Source of the DNA: Acanthosepion esculentum
Taxonomy: Eukaryota; Mollusca; Cephalopoda; Sepiida; Sepiidae
Reading direction: 5' to 3'
DNA: 64,000 nucleotides
Assembly: GCA_964036315.1 (NCBI GenBank)
Contig: OZ038478.1
Coordinates: forward strand, 144,744,057-144,808,056
The first letter of the stretch is position 1. Each line of letters starts with the position of its first letter. The notes under the pieces were generated by a model that worked only from the letters and a program-made list of their open reading frames with translations, was not told the origin of the DNA and searched no databases. A program made the position numbers and the translations under genes. Below are positions 46,222 through 57,719 of this stretch, in pieces.

Positions 46222-46640
46222 TGAGGTTGGTCCACACTGACTATCATATACCTAGCTAATCCGATTCACGACCCATTTATTCCTTACAATTTGCGCATTC
46301 ATCACAAAAACTTGTCCGTCACCAATCAATCCCCCAGGGGGACCTACAAAAAAGAATTATGTGACATAAAAATTTGATGATAATAAAACTTATACATAAA
46401 AATGTATGGATGAATGAAAATGAAAGGGAACGGGATGAACCCATAAATAAACAAAATATCAAACAAAGCAAACATAAACATAACTGATGTTAGTAGGACC
46501 CGTCCAACCCTCAAAAAGGAGAGGCCGCTGTATTCTGCCCCTTGAACAAAATCAAGAGGCTCTCTCGCTAAGGGAGAGGGAAAAAAGAACATATAGACGG
46601 TCATGGGGAATCAATAAATCTGACCCAGTCGAGATGAAAG
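46222..46640. repeat. dispersed repeat D, copy 2
   Basis: Partner of 38208-38650, same orientation, with several small indels. The two copies flank the 39.57-44.53 kb retrotransposon at roughly 1-2 kb on either side. Confidence 0.85.
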
Positions 46641-47295
46641 GGTGCCAAATCTAACTGGAGAGGTTGGGAATCTCAACTTGGATCATAACCAAAGATGTGG
46701 CCGAGAACAGGCTGGGACCAACACTTACTCACATTAACTATGTACATAAAGCTTGTCTAGCCTAACCAGGGGAGGACTCCACAGAAAACCACCCCGATGT
46801 GACATAGGTTGACCTAAAAGAGAAAATAAAGGCTAGCCCCGTTCACATAAAACAAGCTCGCCTCAATCACCCACCTTTCTCTAAAGACTGTCGAAGCGAT
46901 CTGAGTAAATGTCTAAATTATGACGTAATTTTGTTATTAAATCGCCAATAATTACTTTATCATGTCTGCCGTAGTGGTTGGTTAGTGCTGCAAGTAATTA
47001 ACATCTACGTAAGAGAAGACGTTATGCATAGACTCGCTAGGTAAGGTAGTGACAACCGTAAAATGGGACTCGGGTAGTAATTCCGATGCCAGCACAACGA
47101 CGGTTGCGAGGGCTGCACAATTTTTGGCCTTGGCCCAGGGGTACGCGCTTCGGTGACCTCACATGAAATCGATATTGTGTCTCATATTGTCGCCGTGAGA
47201 AGACGAGTAAATATCAGTGCTTTTACCGTAAAGAGGTGAATCGGTAGTGAGTGGAAGTGTGTATACAAAGGTACTTGTCCTGCTCGTACTGTTAA

Positions 47296-47296
<1 letters not shown>
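46641..47296. other. spacer, nothing recognised
   Basis: A block near 47085-47140 (ACGGTTGCGAGGGCTGCACA, ATTTTTGGC) has a weaker relative near 47455-47495 (CTACGGTTTCGGGGGCTAGG, CAATTTTTGGC). No gene. Confidence 0.4.

Positions 47297-47338
<42 letters not shown>
47297..47338. repeat. (CT)n microsatellite
   Basis: About 20 CT dinucleotides; the EREREREER frame over it is an artefact. Confidence 0.96.
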
Positions 47339-47341
<3 letters not shown>

Positions 47342-47516
47342 GCAGCTGAAAAAATATTGAGTGGTAGTCGCTTCCGGAGAACAAGTGCCCGCGACAACAC
47401 CTACCCATCATTGCACTAATGTTGGGGGATCGGTAGTATTACAGTTCTCTGTGTAACCTACGGTTTCGGGGGCTAGGCAATTTTTGGCGTCATCAGCTCT
47501 CAGTATCTCAGGTATA

Positions 47517-47620
47517 TATGCTGATGAAACAACTATTGACTCCTGTCTTAATAGTAAGTCTGGTCAGTTCGATAAGGTCGAAAGGGCAGCCGAACTAATC
47601 AATGATATACATCGGCGAGG
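47517..47620 (+). pseudogene. short LINE RT motif-C fragment
   Basis: Reads YADETTIDSCLNSKSGQFDK and then VERAAELINDIH. The YADD motif of a Jockey-type RT has become YADE. Both ends are truncated. This may be the same lineage as the endonuclease relic at 28795-29540. Confidence 0.7.
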
Positions 47621-47629
47621 CAGCACGCC

Positions 47630-47845
47630 ATGCGAGCCGAAATGATCATCGGTGAATTTTGCGAAAGAAAGAAGCTTCCGCCTAATGCATATATATTCAG
47701 TATAAGTGATGTCATCAAGGCCAAGCGGAATCAACTAATAGAATTCATCAATGATCTGGACGCTAAGCTGTTAAACAAATACATTCAGTTGGCAATGAAT
47801 TGCAGCAAGCAGAAGACTTATATAAATTCTGGCCATCCATATTAG
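47630..47845 (+). CDS. unrecognised 71-codon frame
   Basis: A small frame (MRAEMIIGEFCERKKLPPNA at its start, then VIKAKRNQLIEFINDLDAKL) directly after the LINE fragment. It is helical and charged in character but matches no family I know. It may be a retroelement remnant or chance; no signal peptide or splice evidence. Confidence 0.2.
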   Translation: MRAEMIIGEFCERKKLPPNAYIFSISDVIKAKRNQLIEFINDLDAKLLNKYIQLAMNCSKQKTYINSGHPY

Positions 47846-47849
47846 ATGT

Positions 47850-48459
47850 CAGCACCAAGGAACATATTGATAACGTCAATAACGTTAATAAAATGCTTGT
47901 ATATTACTTTTTATACTATAAGTAAGTAATTCTTTTTTTTAAATCAGATTAATTTAATTTCAAATTTACAAATTTTACTCAGATAACGTGTCACAAATAT
48001 ATATTTTATTTTTGGAAGATTTGGAAGACCGATAATTTCATTTTGTTTAAAAATTTTTTAAAAGTAAAAAAATATGAACGCTTCTAAGATTTTTTGAAAT
48101 CGACCAAAATGTTGAGATTCCGATCTATAAAATGTCTATTTGCAGTACACCAGAATATTATACTTACTGGAAATAGTAAATTTAATCATTTAGCTTCGAA
48201 TTAAAGCTGAAAAGGAAAGCATCAAGAATGCTTATTCATTTTTAAAAATTCATTTTAAACCTTAGTGATCGAAAATTTATACCAAATTGGTGGAGGTACC
48301 TATATTAAACTAATGAAATGTCGAAAAAACATTTTGCGTGGGCGAGCCGATCAACCACCCCACAACGAAAGTAATTTCTTGCCAGATATTTTGACAATCG
48401 CTCGCACCTATTAAAAAAGTCTCTTTTGATAGTACAACAACCAAACTTGTTTTTCATGT
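47850..48459. other. AT-rich spacer
   Basis: Nothing recognised. Confidence 0.4.
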
Positions 48460-48535
48460 ATATATCATGTTCGTTCAGATAATGACTCTCTGTAATTTCC
48501 TATCTTTTGTTACTCTAAGTAAATTTATTCGATAA
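48460..48535 (-). pseudogene. LINE 3'-end fragment, degenerate
   Basis: ATCATGTTCGTTCAGATAAT and GACTCTCTGTAATTTCCTAT resemble the complement of the LINE stop region also seen at 15425-15505 and 15700-15760. Confidence 0.5.
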
Positions 48536-48892
48536 CTGTCCATCTTTTTAATTGTTTTTCCATCCATCCATCCATTCATTGAACTTTTCTTCTTGTATGC
48601 TCCAGTATACGCTCGGTTTATTCAGGTTGCTTTACTTTAATTTGCCCCGTCAGAGTTGGATTCTCCAAGCAATCGTTTCAGATTATGAGTTCGCAAAATC
48701 TATTTCTGATCATAAGTAGGTTTATTTGTTACTCCTTTTCGTCTAAAACCTTACTCGCTTCTCACTTTCTCTGTTTATGGTGTTCTCCTAATGCGTAGGT
48801 AGAACTACATGAATTTTCCTTTAAAATATGTTAGCTTTGCGGAATTTGCACAGTATTCACAGCTATATAGAATATTAGATAGACACTTCGAC

Positions 48893-49035
48893 GTGGTGTA
48901 ATGGTTAGAAAGCTTGTCTTGCTAGATCAATTACGACTGAGTAGTGAGTTCTATCCTCAGTGGGTGCCCATACTTTCGGTCTTGTTCCACATCTAAGCCG
49001 GACTTAGAAAATCACTATAGAGGACTAGATATGAC
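48893..49035 (+). repeat. tRNA-related SINE-like sequence
   Basis: GACGTGGTGTAATGGTTAGA looks like a tRNA 5' half with an A-box. About 55 bp later GAGTTCTATCC resembles a B-box. A non-tRNA tail follows (CCACATCTAAGCCGGACTTA). It has no cloverleaf-consistent anticodon arm, so it is a SINE remnant rather than a tRNA gene. Confidence 0.5.
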
Positions 49036-49389
49036 ATAGCTGTCCGGAACTCATTTCTTTGTTTCTAAGTACAATTTCCGATCTTTTCATACTTTGTTTC
49101 TAAAAGGCATACTTCCTTATTTCCATGAGCCTTAAGATTTCCATGCTACAACTTCCGTAGTCCGTTACTGCAAAAAAAAGATAGTTAAATTCCCGCCAAT
49201 GTTTAAATTTGACGTTCTTGACACATCTTTTGCTGAAAACCATTCGTTCTGTATTCTTACAACTAATAAGTCTATATTTTTCTTACGTTGCTCAGGTACA
49301 GTGTTTAATAAATATTTGACTTCTCGTTCTGTCATCAACTGAGTGTAACCAGCTTAACGTTACTGGCAATATTACCTGATTCCTTGTAA

Positions 49390-49560
49390 GGAAAAATCCG
49401 GCTTTCGTTGACCGAGCAGCTTCCACTACTCTTGGTTGAAATGTATAAAATCTTTCTTAAGTCCAGTAGTCATTATCATTCTTTCCAGTAATAATGGCAG
49501 TTTCCTTCCTAACCTTTTTATTTGAAGTAGTGTGGAATGGCAACATCGAAATTATATCAT
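49390..49560 (+). repeat. repeat family F, diverged copy
   Basis: CTTTCGTTGACCGAGCAG, AAGTCCAGTAGTCATTATCA and TTCTTTCCAGTAATAATGGC align in order with 53458-53640 and more loosely with 31075-32340. Confidence 0.6.
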
Positions 49561-51731
49561 TATTTTCACTTCAAGTTACATGTGATATCCATTTTAGCTG
49601 TTGCTTAAAGTTCTCAAGTGATGTGGTTTTTGTTATTTTGTACAGTTATTTTTTATTCTATATCAACATTTCATAGGTTCGAAGAAATGCGGTCTTCACC
49701 AATACTCATAGGTTTCACTCATTCAAAGCAATTTTTAACCATGCATATGTTGTTAGGATTATGTCCGCTGATAGAAAATTCTGGAAAATCTCGTTATTCT
49801 CTGACAATCGTCTTCTACATGTAAATATTCCCGGTGGTCGAAAACATGATTATCCTTCTGATCTCTTCCATTTTCCGGTATTCACTAAACATGTTATCAG
49901 TTTGCATAAAGAGTGTTGGCTGCGTGTACTTCAAGCCGATTCTTCTTATCAGTGATTAATACGTATAACATCTTTAAATTAAAGCCTATTAATAAAACCT
50001 ATAAACATCTATAGCACCTCGGCTTGAAAACCATTAATTTGATTAGAGGTCTATCCTTACTGTCACACATACGCACGTAGTCTACGTTTCCCTTCTTGTC
50101 TTTACTGTATCCCTTCAAGGCTATGTAATGAAACCTGCATATATGAAAAATGCTGCCTAAATGCACACACACACACAATATATATATATATATATATAGC
50201 CAAAGAAAAATTGAACACTCTTAACAGCAAAAAACAGGACATCTATGATAAACTAAAAGATATAACGACGCCGGACCAACTGGAGGAAATTATGCATATT
50301 GTTGTTATGTCCGTGTATTGATTAATTTATTGTAATGAACTCTGATGATTGCTTATGATAGCTTAGATAGGATTAAAAAAACATGATATCAAAGGAATTT
50401 GCTTAAAATAAATAGACAAAACTCGTCTACAATTATTTAATGAAACATGCATTAATATATATGCATGTATATATATTGGAAATATCTCATTGTTCTGCAA
50501 AAAAACGTTTCAGCAATCCTTCAAATATGAATATAGAACTCGCGCGCATGTGCACACAGAGATGCATAATAATAATTCACAATAATGTCGGTTTCGCCGT
50601 ATGTGTGTCAAGCTTATAGGTTATTTAACATGAGAGTTCAGTCGGACAAAATACTTTATAAAAAAGAAACATTAAGTTAGGGGTTTATGAGGTAAGGCTG
50701 ATGGAGTTATTTCCAACAGCTTAGCCTCTGGTCTTGTCTCTCTTAGATGCTAAAGCCGTCTAAGTTCAAATGCTTTAATGTCATTGTGACTGCATATCCA
50801 CTACACATTTTGATCAACGCCATCTAATGAAAAGTCATTTGTGGTACAGCAAAACCTTCATCTTGTTTTTTTTTTCTGATTCAGCTAGGATCTGCCCAAG
50901 TTTCTCTTGCCCTTGTCTAGCTGTCTATACATAAGAGCTGCTGATATTCGATTGTTGCTTGTTCTTATAACATGACCAGCTCAAGGCAATTGAGATTACC
51001 TAGGAAATATCTATATGTCTGCTGTTTTGCACTATGGAAAAAGATCATAATTTGAGATCCAGTCTTCGAGTGTATACCCCCAGATTGAGTGAAGGTAGCG
51101 TTGTGGAAATCATGCCACAGATATACATGCGTGGTAATCCAAGAATAAGATCAGTACAAAAACGTACCGAGGAAAATATCTTTGTAGACTTTGAATTTCA
51201 AAGATGCTGAGGATTTTTCTACGCTATTTTGATGAGAATGAGTCGAAAGTGATTCTTTTAATTAAAAACATTGACAATGACCTATTAAATGATGTGAGAT
51301 ATTTTCATCATATTGCAAATATATATAAACAATAATTTGGGAGAAAATAATATGTATATTTTATATACTTTAACAATTTAGACAACATTAATAAAATATT
51401 GGAAAACATTTTAAAGTGATGCGTTTTACCCTTTAAGACTTCATCTGACTATAGCGATATAACTGCATATGTGAATGAATAAGAGAGGACGCTAAAATTT
51501 TAAACGTTTATTTTTTTGTAATATGGATTTGGATATATATGTTTTTAAAATTAATTTAAAACTTTTAAAATGTCAGCATGCTATTTCATTCATGCGTGGG
51601 TGTATTTACATCAACGTCACACGAAATTGCTTCCGATTTTGTCATTAATTTCCCTATATAATAATGTATTTACCCATATTCATTTTTTCTAATTTCAGTT
51701 ATATAAAAATTTTCATATATTGTAACAAATA
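49561..51731. other. 2.2 kb spacer, nothing firmly recognised
   Basis: Contains a short (AC)n/(TA)n tract at 50166-50199. No credible coding domain seen. Confidence 0.4.
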
Positions 51732-52505
51732 CAGATCTTTTCGATAAAAGTGACTCACCTGATTTTTTTTTACTTAAAATTTTTTTCGCCTATTGTTTTT
51801 AGGGGTCAAACTAATTTTTAATCTTACTAATATAAATACCCCTTCCCGACAACCTAGTAAAAAAAGTTTACTCACCCTAAGTTATTCTATTGATAATTAT
51901 AATTTTGCATACAAATGGGATTTAGGGAAAAACTCTGTGCAAAACGAAGTGACTCACTTATTTCCTGCAACTAGTAATTCATAGAAACATAACCGAACAG
52001 CTTTAAATAAAGAATTATAGAGGTATATATTTTTTATAATAGGTAATATAGTTCGAAATATTTAATAATCTATGGGTCCTCCTTTATTTTGAATAACCTT
52101 TTCAACCCTTTTTGGCATTCAGGTGATTAGGTTCTGGCAAATCTTATCCCAAGCATTGAATTCCATTCGGATATGAAATTCACAATCAAATGTTCTTTTT
52201 GCACAACTGCTTTCTCAAGAGCCTATACTTTATAATGCTCTATAAGTTTTCTATGGGGTTGAGGTCAGAAGATTGGGGCGGCCATGTCATAACACTCACC
52301 TGCTTCTCATCAAGAGGTTTTAAGAAACCAGTTCCATGAAAAGAAAAGCATCCCCAGAACATTATACTAAACGGATGCTTGAGCGTACTTACTGCTAATT
52401 TCAAATAGCTTTCAAAGCTTCTTCTTATGATTTTAGTTCGTTTCATCGGAGAAGAGAACATTTAGTAAAAAAAATCAGGTGAGTCACTTTTATCGAGCAG
52501 CAATG
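51732..52505 (-). mobile_element. deleted Tc1-like DNA transposon
   Basis: Flanked on both sides by TA (51730-51731 and 52506-52507), the target duplication of Tc1/mariner elements. Inverted ends share CGATAAAAGTGACTCACC and TGATTTTTTTTA (left from 51742, right ending 52495), preceded by CAGATCTTTT or CATTGCTGCT. The minus strand holds a transposase C-terminus: VMTWPPQSSDLNPIENL near 52260 and, after frameshifts, text ending near 52085. Only about 130 residues of transposase remain, so this is a 774-bp internal-deletion derivative. Confidence 0.85.
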
Positions 52506-52529
52506 TATATACTCTATTGTGCGCGTGGC

Positions 52530-52640
52530 CGGTTAGTTAAACGGGTAGCGTTCTTATAGTTTGACGTCATGGTCGATTTGTCAAGGATGAGACTTCTTGA
52601 TGATAGCGGCCAATAGAGTCCATTCCAGCAAGTGGCCTCG
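52530..52640 (+). repeat. tRNA-related SINE-like sequence
   Basis: GTGGCCGGTTAGTTAAACGG and GTAGCG resemble a tRNA 5' half with A-box; the B-box is weak (GGTCGATTTG). Probably a SINE fragment next to the Tc1 element. Confidence 0.4.
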
Positions 52641-53457
52641 TTAGGAAATGCCTGAAAACTATATCTTATTTATCTATATCTCTTTATGTTAAATATAAGT
52701 AACATATATATATATAGTAAATATCCAAGGATAATGCTGATAAGATCGTCAACTTCATTCATAGATCTAAGAAAGTAATGACAGTATATATGGGAAAATA
52801 AAACGATTTGAAAGTGCTTTATTAAAAGGATTTATCGTTTTTTTTTCATTATGTAGAATGCACCGACGTCAAAGATGAGGTATACCAAAGAAGAAAACAT
52901 TATCTTAATAAAAGTATAGATTCGTGATAATCTAGTATATAACTAATGACTGGCAGCTTGTTCCCGATTATGTACGTCTACTAGAGTATCTACCTAATCC
53001 CTATTGTAGACACCTACTGAGGTACATTATTGTTTCTTCAGTACTCACAGAGCTAATCTCTGGTTTATAGTATATCTATATTGGGAAGAAGTAAATTACA
53101 GTTTCTTGTATAATCAGTAGAGTATGAGAATGTCAGTAAACTTAAACCCTCCTTCATGATATGATTTTTGTCTAGCAAAATCGACTTCTTCTGAAAAACT
53201 TGGGTTAACTGTGTATGTTGTCGTCATGCGCTTCTCAATCGTGCTCCATGCTGAACTCGTCTCATGAGGCTTGTATTATCAAGAATCATCTTGACAAATG
53301 GATGATTTTAACGTCGGAATGTTAATATTCTGACCACTTGGCTAAGTTTCCACAATAATTTATACATGATTGTGAGTAGAATCACACACATACACAATTC
53401 CATATCTGGATATTTAATAAGTTTAAATAGTAATATTAACCGTTATCTTTTGTGGAA
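52641..53457. other. spacer, nothing recognised
   Basis: AT-rich with no frame of interest. Confidence 0.4.
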
Positions 53458-53640
53458 CCTTCGACATTCATTGACCGAACAGCCAGTGCCACTTACAATT
53501 GAAGTTCATAACGTTATTTGTTCTCTTAAAACTGTTTACCAGTAAAATAGGTGTCTCCAGTCCACTAGCTGTTACCACTCTTTCCAGTATTGATGGGGGC
53601 TTCCTTTGTAACCTTTTGTTGAAGTAATCGAGAATGACAA
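53458..53640 (+). repeat. repeat family F, diverged copy
   Basis: TTCGACATTCATTGACCGAA, GTCTCCAGTCCACTAGCTG and CTTTCCAGTATTGATGGGGG match the family at 49390 and, in part, at 31.1-32.3 kb. Confidence 0.6.
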
Positions 53641-53689
53641 CATATTTATTTTATTTTCTCTTCGAATCTGCTGTCTTTGTTAGTTGTTG

Positions 53690-54310
53690 CTATTGTTGAA
53701 AATACGTAGGTGGTTATGGTTTCTGTTATTTGATGTAATAGTTCCTTGTTTGTGATACCGTAGCACCAGTACACCATGTTTAAAGGACAGCTCCCGAAAA
53801 CATTTAGAGGCTTCATTTACGCGGTCATTTTTTAAGTCATTTGATCTGAGAAAGCGTCGTACAAGACCGGCGACCAGTGGTGAGGAACAGTGTTGAGCAG
53901 TCACGCCTGGTCCGTCTTGTCCTTGTGTGCAGGAGCGGAGTCCTGCTGGAAGACGTAGGGACGTCCGGCGGCGATCTCGTCCATCCAGGACTTCAACACG
54001 CTCCTCAGTACCTCCTGGTAGATCTCAGGCCGTTTTGAAAGAAGAACAGAGGCATGACACCCCCCTCGCTGGAGATGACGCCAAGAAACATGACAGAGGA
54101 GAGAAACTTCGTATGCTTCACGATGTGAACCTCCTCGGTGTCTTTGCCGATCCACCTGTCGTTCTGCCAGTTGCTCGTCTGGTCCTAGATGAAATTCATT
54201 TCATCAGAGAAGAACCTCAGCATCCCAGTGGACCCGTCCTTGAGCTCGTTCAGCAAAGACGCCGCCTTGACCTTCCTCGACACCCGTTACTTGACAGGAA
54301 CAAACATGCT
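53690..54310 (-). pseudogene. mariner-like transposase relic (DDE domain)
   Basis: Minus-strand frames show FFSDEMNFI near 54200, VKHTKFLSSVMFLGVISSEG near 54110 and GRPYVFQQDSAPAHKDKT near 53930. Weaker text runs toward 53690. FSDE and QQDSAPAHK are the first two catalytic regions of a mariner-type transposase. Several frameshifts separate them, and the third motif (SPDLNP) is not visible. The segment is more GC-rich than its surroundings. No inverted repeats were found. Confidence 0.8.
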
Positions 54311-54737
54311 GTAGCATATATTTTAGTTTACCAACTGTGGTGTATGCTAATATTTGTATCATGCTCAGCCTATGAACTTTTCAATCTACCATCGTAACTT
54401 ATTTTCCGTTAAATCATCCCGACTATTGAGGAAAAAGTAACATCTTTTTTGTGTGTAATACGCTTGCTTAACTTTGAAACTTGAGAATATAGAAAAAATA
54501 CTCATATTATCAAGAAATAGTTTCAGTATATAACTTTCTAGATGTTCACTAATAGTATTTAAGAATTAAGAATAAAGTTTTTAATTATTATAATTATAAG
54601 AAATTTGAATATAAATTATGATAACGTCACAGATTCTTCTTTGGATTTTTATCTCGTATATTTAAATATATGTCAGGAGCCCCAGACCAGATATGAAAGC
54701 ATTATTCACTGTATGGACGAATTGCAAACATATAACT

Positions 54738-54880
54738 CTCTATATTTCTAAGATGAGATATTATGCACACTATTTACATTATTTGGACTATTTTCCTCAT
54801 ATTTGTTGCCATATTTATCACAACGTTTCGGCCGTTGTACGATCCAGCCTTCTTCAGGTGGTTGGAATATCGAACTGAAA
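54738..54880 (-). mobile_element. PLE-tail dispersed repeat, copy 4 (3' part)
   Basis: Only the last ~140 bp of the tail is present, from TCTATATTTCTAAGATGAG (outer end) to the hairpin module at 54825-54858 (CTGAAGA-A-GGCT-loop-GGCC-GAAAC). The tRNA-like part is missing, as expected from 5' truncation. Confidence 0.75.
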
Positions 54881-55004
54881 ATGGAAAAGAGGATGAGATG
54901 CATTTTCATCTTTTCTTACAACAAGAAAAAAAGGAAAAAACATGTGTCCTTTATAGAAATGACAGCATAGCTGTGTTCATAAATGATACTATTGGAAAAA
55001 TGTT

Positions 55005-55570
55005 ACTACGTTGTTTAGTTATATCTGAATGGGTTTCGTGCCTAGTGGGAAATCCAAATAAAAGTCTCGGCTTAACGAGTCTTTTAAAGAATATGTCGAG
55101 GATTTTAATGTGTTAATTTTGCAAGCCTTTCTAATGTTAGGCAAAGCTACACCTAGAGCTGTTCATTCTATATTCAATTTTCTTATGTTCGAGACTAAAT
55201 ATGTTGTCACGTATCCATAACCGAAGTATTTGCATTGATTAGTGTATACTAATTTATTAGTATCTCACAGCCTGTATTTTTATGATGGATTCACTGTACA
55301 TGCAGGCAATTCTTTTATTTTTATTCCTGTTAATCATTTGTTTTGGGAAGATTTACTTTGAGTCCTAATTTTTGAAACACTTTGGAGATAATATAGGTAT
55401 TTTTCTTCAAGATCGTTTTTATCCAAAATCATAATGTCATCAACATAGTCCAACACATCTTTAGTCTCTATTAGTAAGTTTGTGTGTTTCTATAATGTCA
55501 ACAAAACAGGTATACTGTTTTCTGTTGAAGTGGTATGTAAGTTAAAAAAAGATCACCACCCTCTGTGGGA
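55005..55570 (-). pseudogene. LINE reverse transcriptase fragment with YVDD
   Basis: Minus-strand broken frames read DYVDDIMILDKNDLEEKY near 55450, then LYYLQSVSKIRTQSKSSQNK and further text with KYFGYGYVTT, SNIRKLN and LPNIRKACKINTL. The order motif C, helical region, KYxGY-like and IRKA resembles the second half of an RTE/CR1-type RT (KYLGSxI, IGKARxAFxRLxxxW). Frameshifts at several places; ends near the PLE-tail repeat. Confidence 0.7.
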
Positions 55571-55616
55571 TCAGGTTGATACCATACACAAAGAACAACA
55601 TTGAAAAATTCGTAAA

Positions 55617-56135
55617 CTTAAGGAATCAGCACATATGCTACGCCCCAAAAATCTTTTGGGCCGACGAAGCATAGAAAAGAATACAATATTGAAAAGAGTA
55701 ATAAAGAGTGCCAGAGAAAAAGCGATAATAACACGAAAATTGCAATATGAGCTCTGGTAAAACATGCAATGATAACAGCAAACTTGCAATATGAGCACTC
55801 GTAAAAACGGTTGCTGAAGACATTAGGTTTATAATACCCTGAAATTCATCCAAGGACTCATGGCACAGTGGATAAAGGCGTTAGTCAGATACAGTGACAG
55901 GACCCAAAGAGTGTGAGTTCAATAAATTGTTAAGGCAGTGGAGAACTTGGAGAGGGGAATTAACAGGAGATTACTGATAACTGACACCAATTAGACATGC
56001 CACTCGGAACTAAAACAGTCTACTCCAGTGAGCGAAATAAAGGGTTCAGTTCGACATTCCAACAACCTGAAGAAGGACGCAGCGTACAACGACCGAAACG
56101 TTGTGATAAATATGGCGAATAATGTAAATAGTGTA
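55617..56135 (+). mobile_element. PLE-tail dispersed repeat, copy 5 (full unit)
   Basis: Plus-strand full unit of about 515 bp starting CTTAAGGAATCAGCACATAT, the same start as copy 3. A-box at 55861-55880 (TGGCACAGTGGATAAAGGCG) and a weaker B-box at about 55915-55926 (GAGTTCAATAAA). The hairpin module at 56066-56100 reads CTGAAGA-AGGAC-loop-GACC-GAAAC, with the stem weakened compared with other copies. It ends GTAAATAGTG. Confidence 0.82.
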
Positions 56136-56384
56136 TGTAAATTCCTGGTGTTGTTTCATGGGAAATATATAATCAAAAGCCTTACCAGAGTGAAAACAAG
56201 ATTTAGTTGTAAGATGTCGCCATTTATATAAAGGCTTAGAGCCTAGTTAATGCAGTCAGTCTTTATTTGCCTTTTCCATATGAGATTCAATTGGCATCCT
56301 TTTGCATGTGTGAGTAACTCTTTTGAAATCATTACAAATTGGCATGAGAATCAACCTAGCAAAACACAGATTAAGTTTAGCGAC

Positions 56385-56456
56385 GGACTCACACACACAT
56401 ACGCGTACTTACACGCACATGCACACACAGACACACACATACACACACACAAACAA
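56385..56456. repeat. CA-rich microsatellite
   Basis: Imperfect (CA)n tract interrupted by G and T; frames of HTHTH over it are artefacts. Confidence 0.9.
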
Positions 56457-56584
56457 AGCTAAACATTTATATCCACGAATATTAAACGCAATATACATCA
56501 TACACGACTGTGTTGCAATGAGTCTTGAGATAATTAGAAGTTCTGCCAACATAAGTTACGTAGATACGGAAGGTTAAATACAGA

Positions 56585-57230
56585 AACTCCGATAAACTGT
56601 AGTAAAAGAAAGCGAGAAGAAAGGACTAATAGCAAGAAGACAGAATGCATACCAGTAAAAGAACAGCTCAAGAAACGCATTATGAATTGGAGACACTAAA
56701 TTCAAGAAAGTACAACAATTTAAATGTCTAAAGGGCTAAAAATATGACACCGAAATCCGAAGATGCATTACAATAGCAAAATATACCTTTTCAACATCTA
56801 AGCAAGAAACATCAAATATTCGTCAGAAGGAAAGGAATAAGCCCTTAACTTTTATAGTAATGTCGGGGACGTGAATATTAAACGTTTTCATCCCATATGA
56901 AGAATAGATTTGAGGCAACGGGAATTTGGTTCTACAGAATAATGTAGAGATCATAGTCTGAATATATGAGTAAAGAGAAAGTTTTAAGGAAGATGGAAAC
57001 AAAAAAATAGAGTTCTATCTCGAATTAGAAAGAGAAATTAACATTTCAAGGGAATAATAATTAGGAAAGATGGCTTAGAAAATTTAACACACGCAGGGCA
57101 TATTGAAGGTAGGGGGCACAGGGAAGCAGGAAATAATAAAATAACTAAATTTACTAGGACCTCTAAAAGGCAGAATTTTGTGAAGTTCCATTGCCACCTA
57201 GAAAAACGCAATCTGTTGATGAACAATATT
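56585..57230 (+). pseudogene. LINE post-RT C-terminal relic
   Basis: Broken plus-strand frames read SKKTECIPVKEQLKKRIMNW near 56630, KVQQFKCLKG near 56710, YDTEIRRCITIAKYTF near 56745 and IIRKDGLENLTHAGHIEG near 57050. This is the C-terminal half of the same lineage as 15690-16110 and 19638-19832 (KKTEC, KFxYLGS, CDTEIRRRIxIAK, IMRKxGLENLxLTGxIEG). Stops and frameshifts throughout. Confidence 0.8.
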
Positions 57231-57719
57231 GTTTACATTTGCTCTTTGTAAAGGGAAGCATCCATTTCTTCTTCCTTATCACCAGTTATGTGATAAATAC
57301 CAAAGCGGACTAGGCTCTTTACCATTGTGCGTCAGTCAATCCAGGATATGGAAAATTCTGAATTAAGAAAACCATGAATAATCAACGAGAGACCACTTCT
57401 TTACTATTCCTAATGACACATGACAATTCTCAGATAATAAAAAAAGGAATATTTCGATAATCATAATCGCCAACACCCTAAAGGAATTGTGTGTATATAT
57501 ATATATATGTGAAGAAATATAGTCTTAAAGTGTGCTATATTCATGGGATGAAAGGCTCAATATCAGAGATAGAGCGTTTGTAAATATAAATATGAAAGTG
57601 AACATGGAAGTTAAAACCTCAGAGACGACAGGTCACAAATGTTGGATTTTTCCTTGACTATTTATATATATGGGTCAGTGGTGCATTGTGGGTAATCTAT
57701 TCTGGTGGTTATTTTTGCG
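57231..57719. other. spacer, short (TA)n at 57491-57509
   Basis: Nothing recognised except the short dinucleotide tract. Confidence 0.4.
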
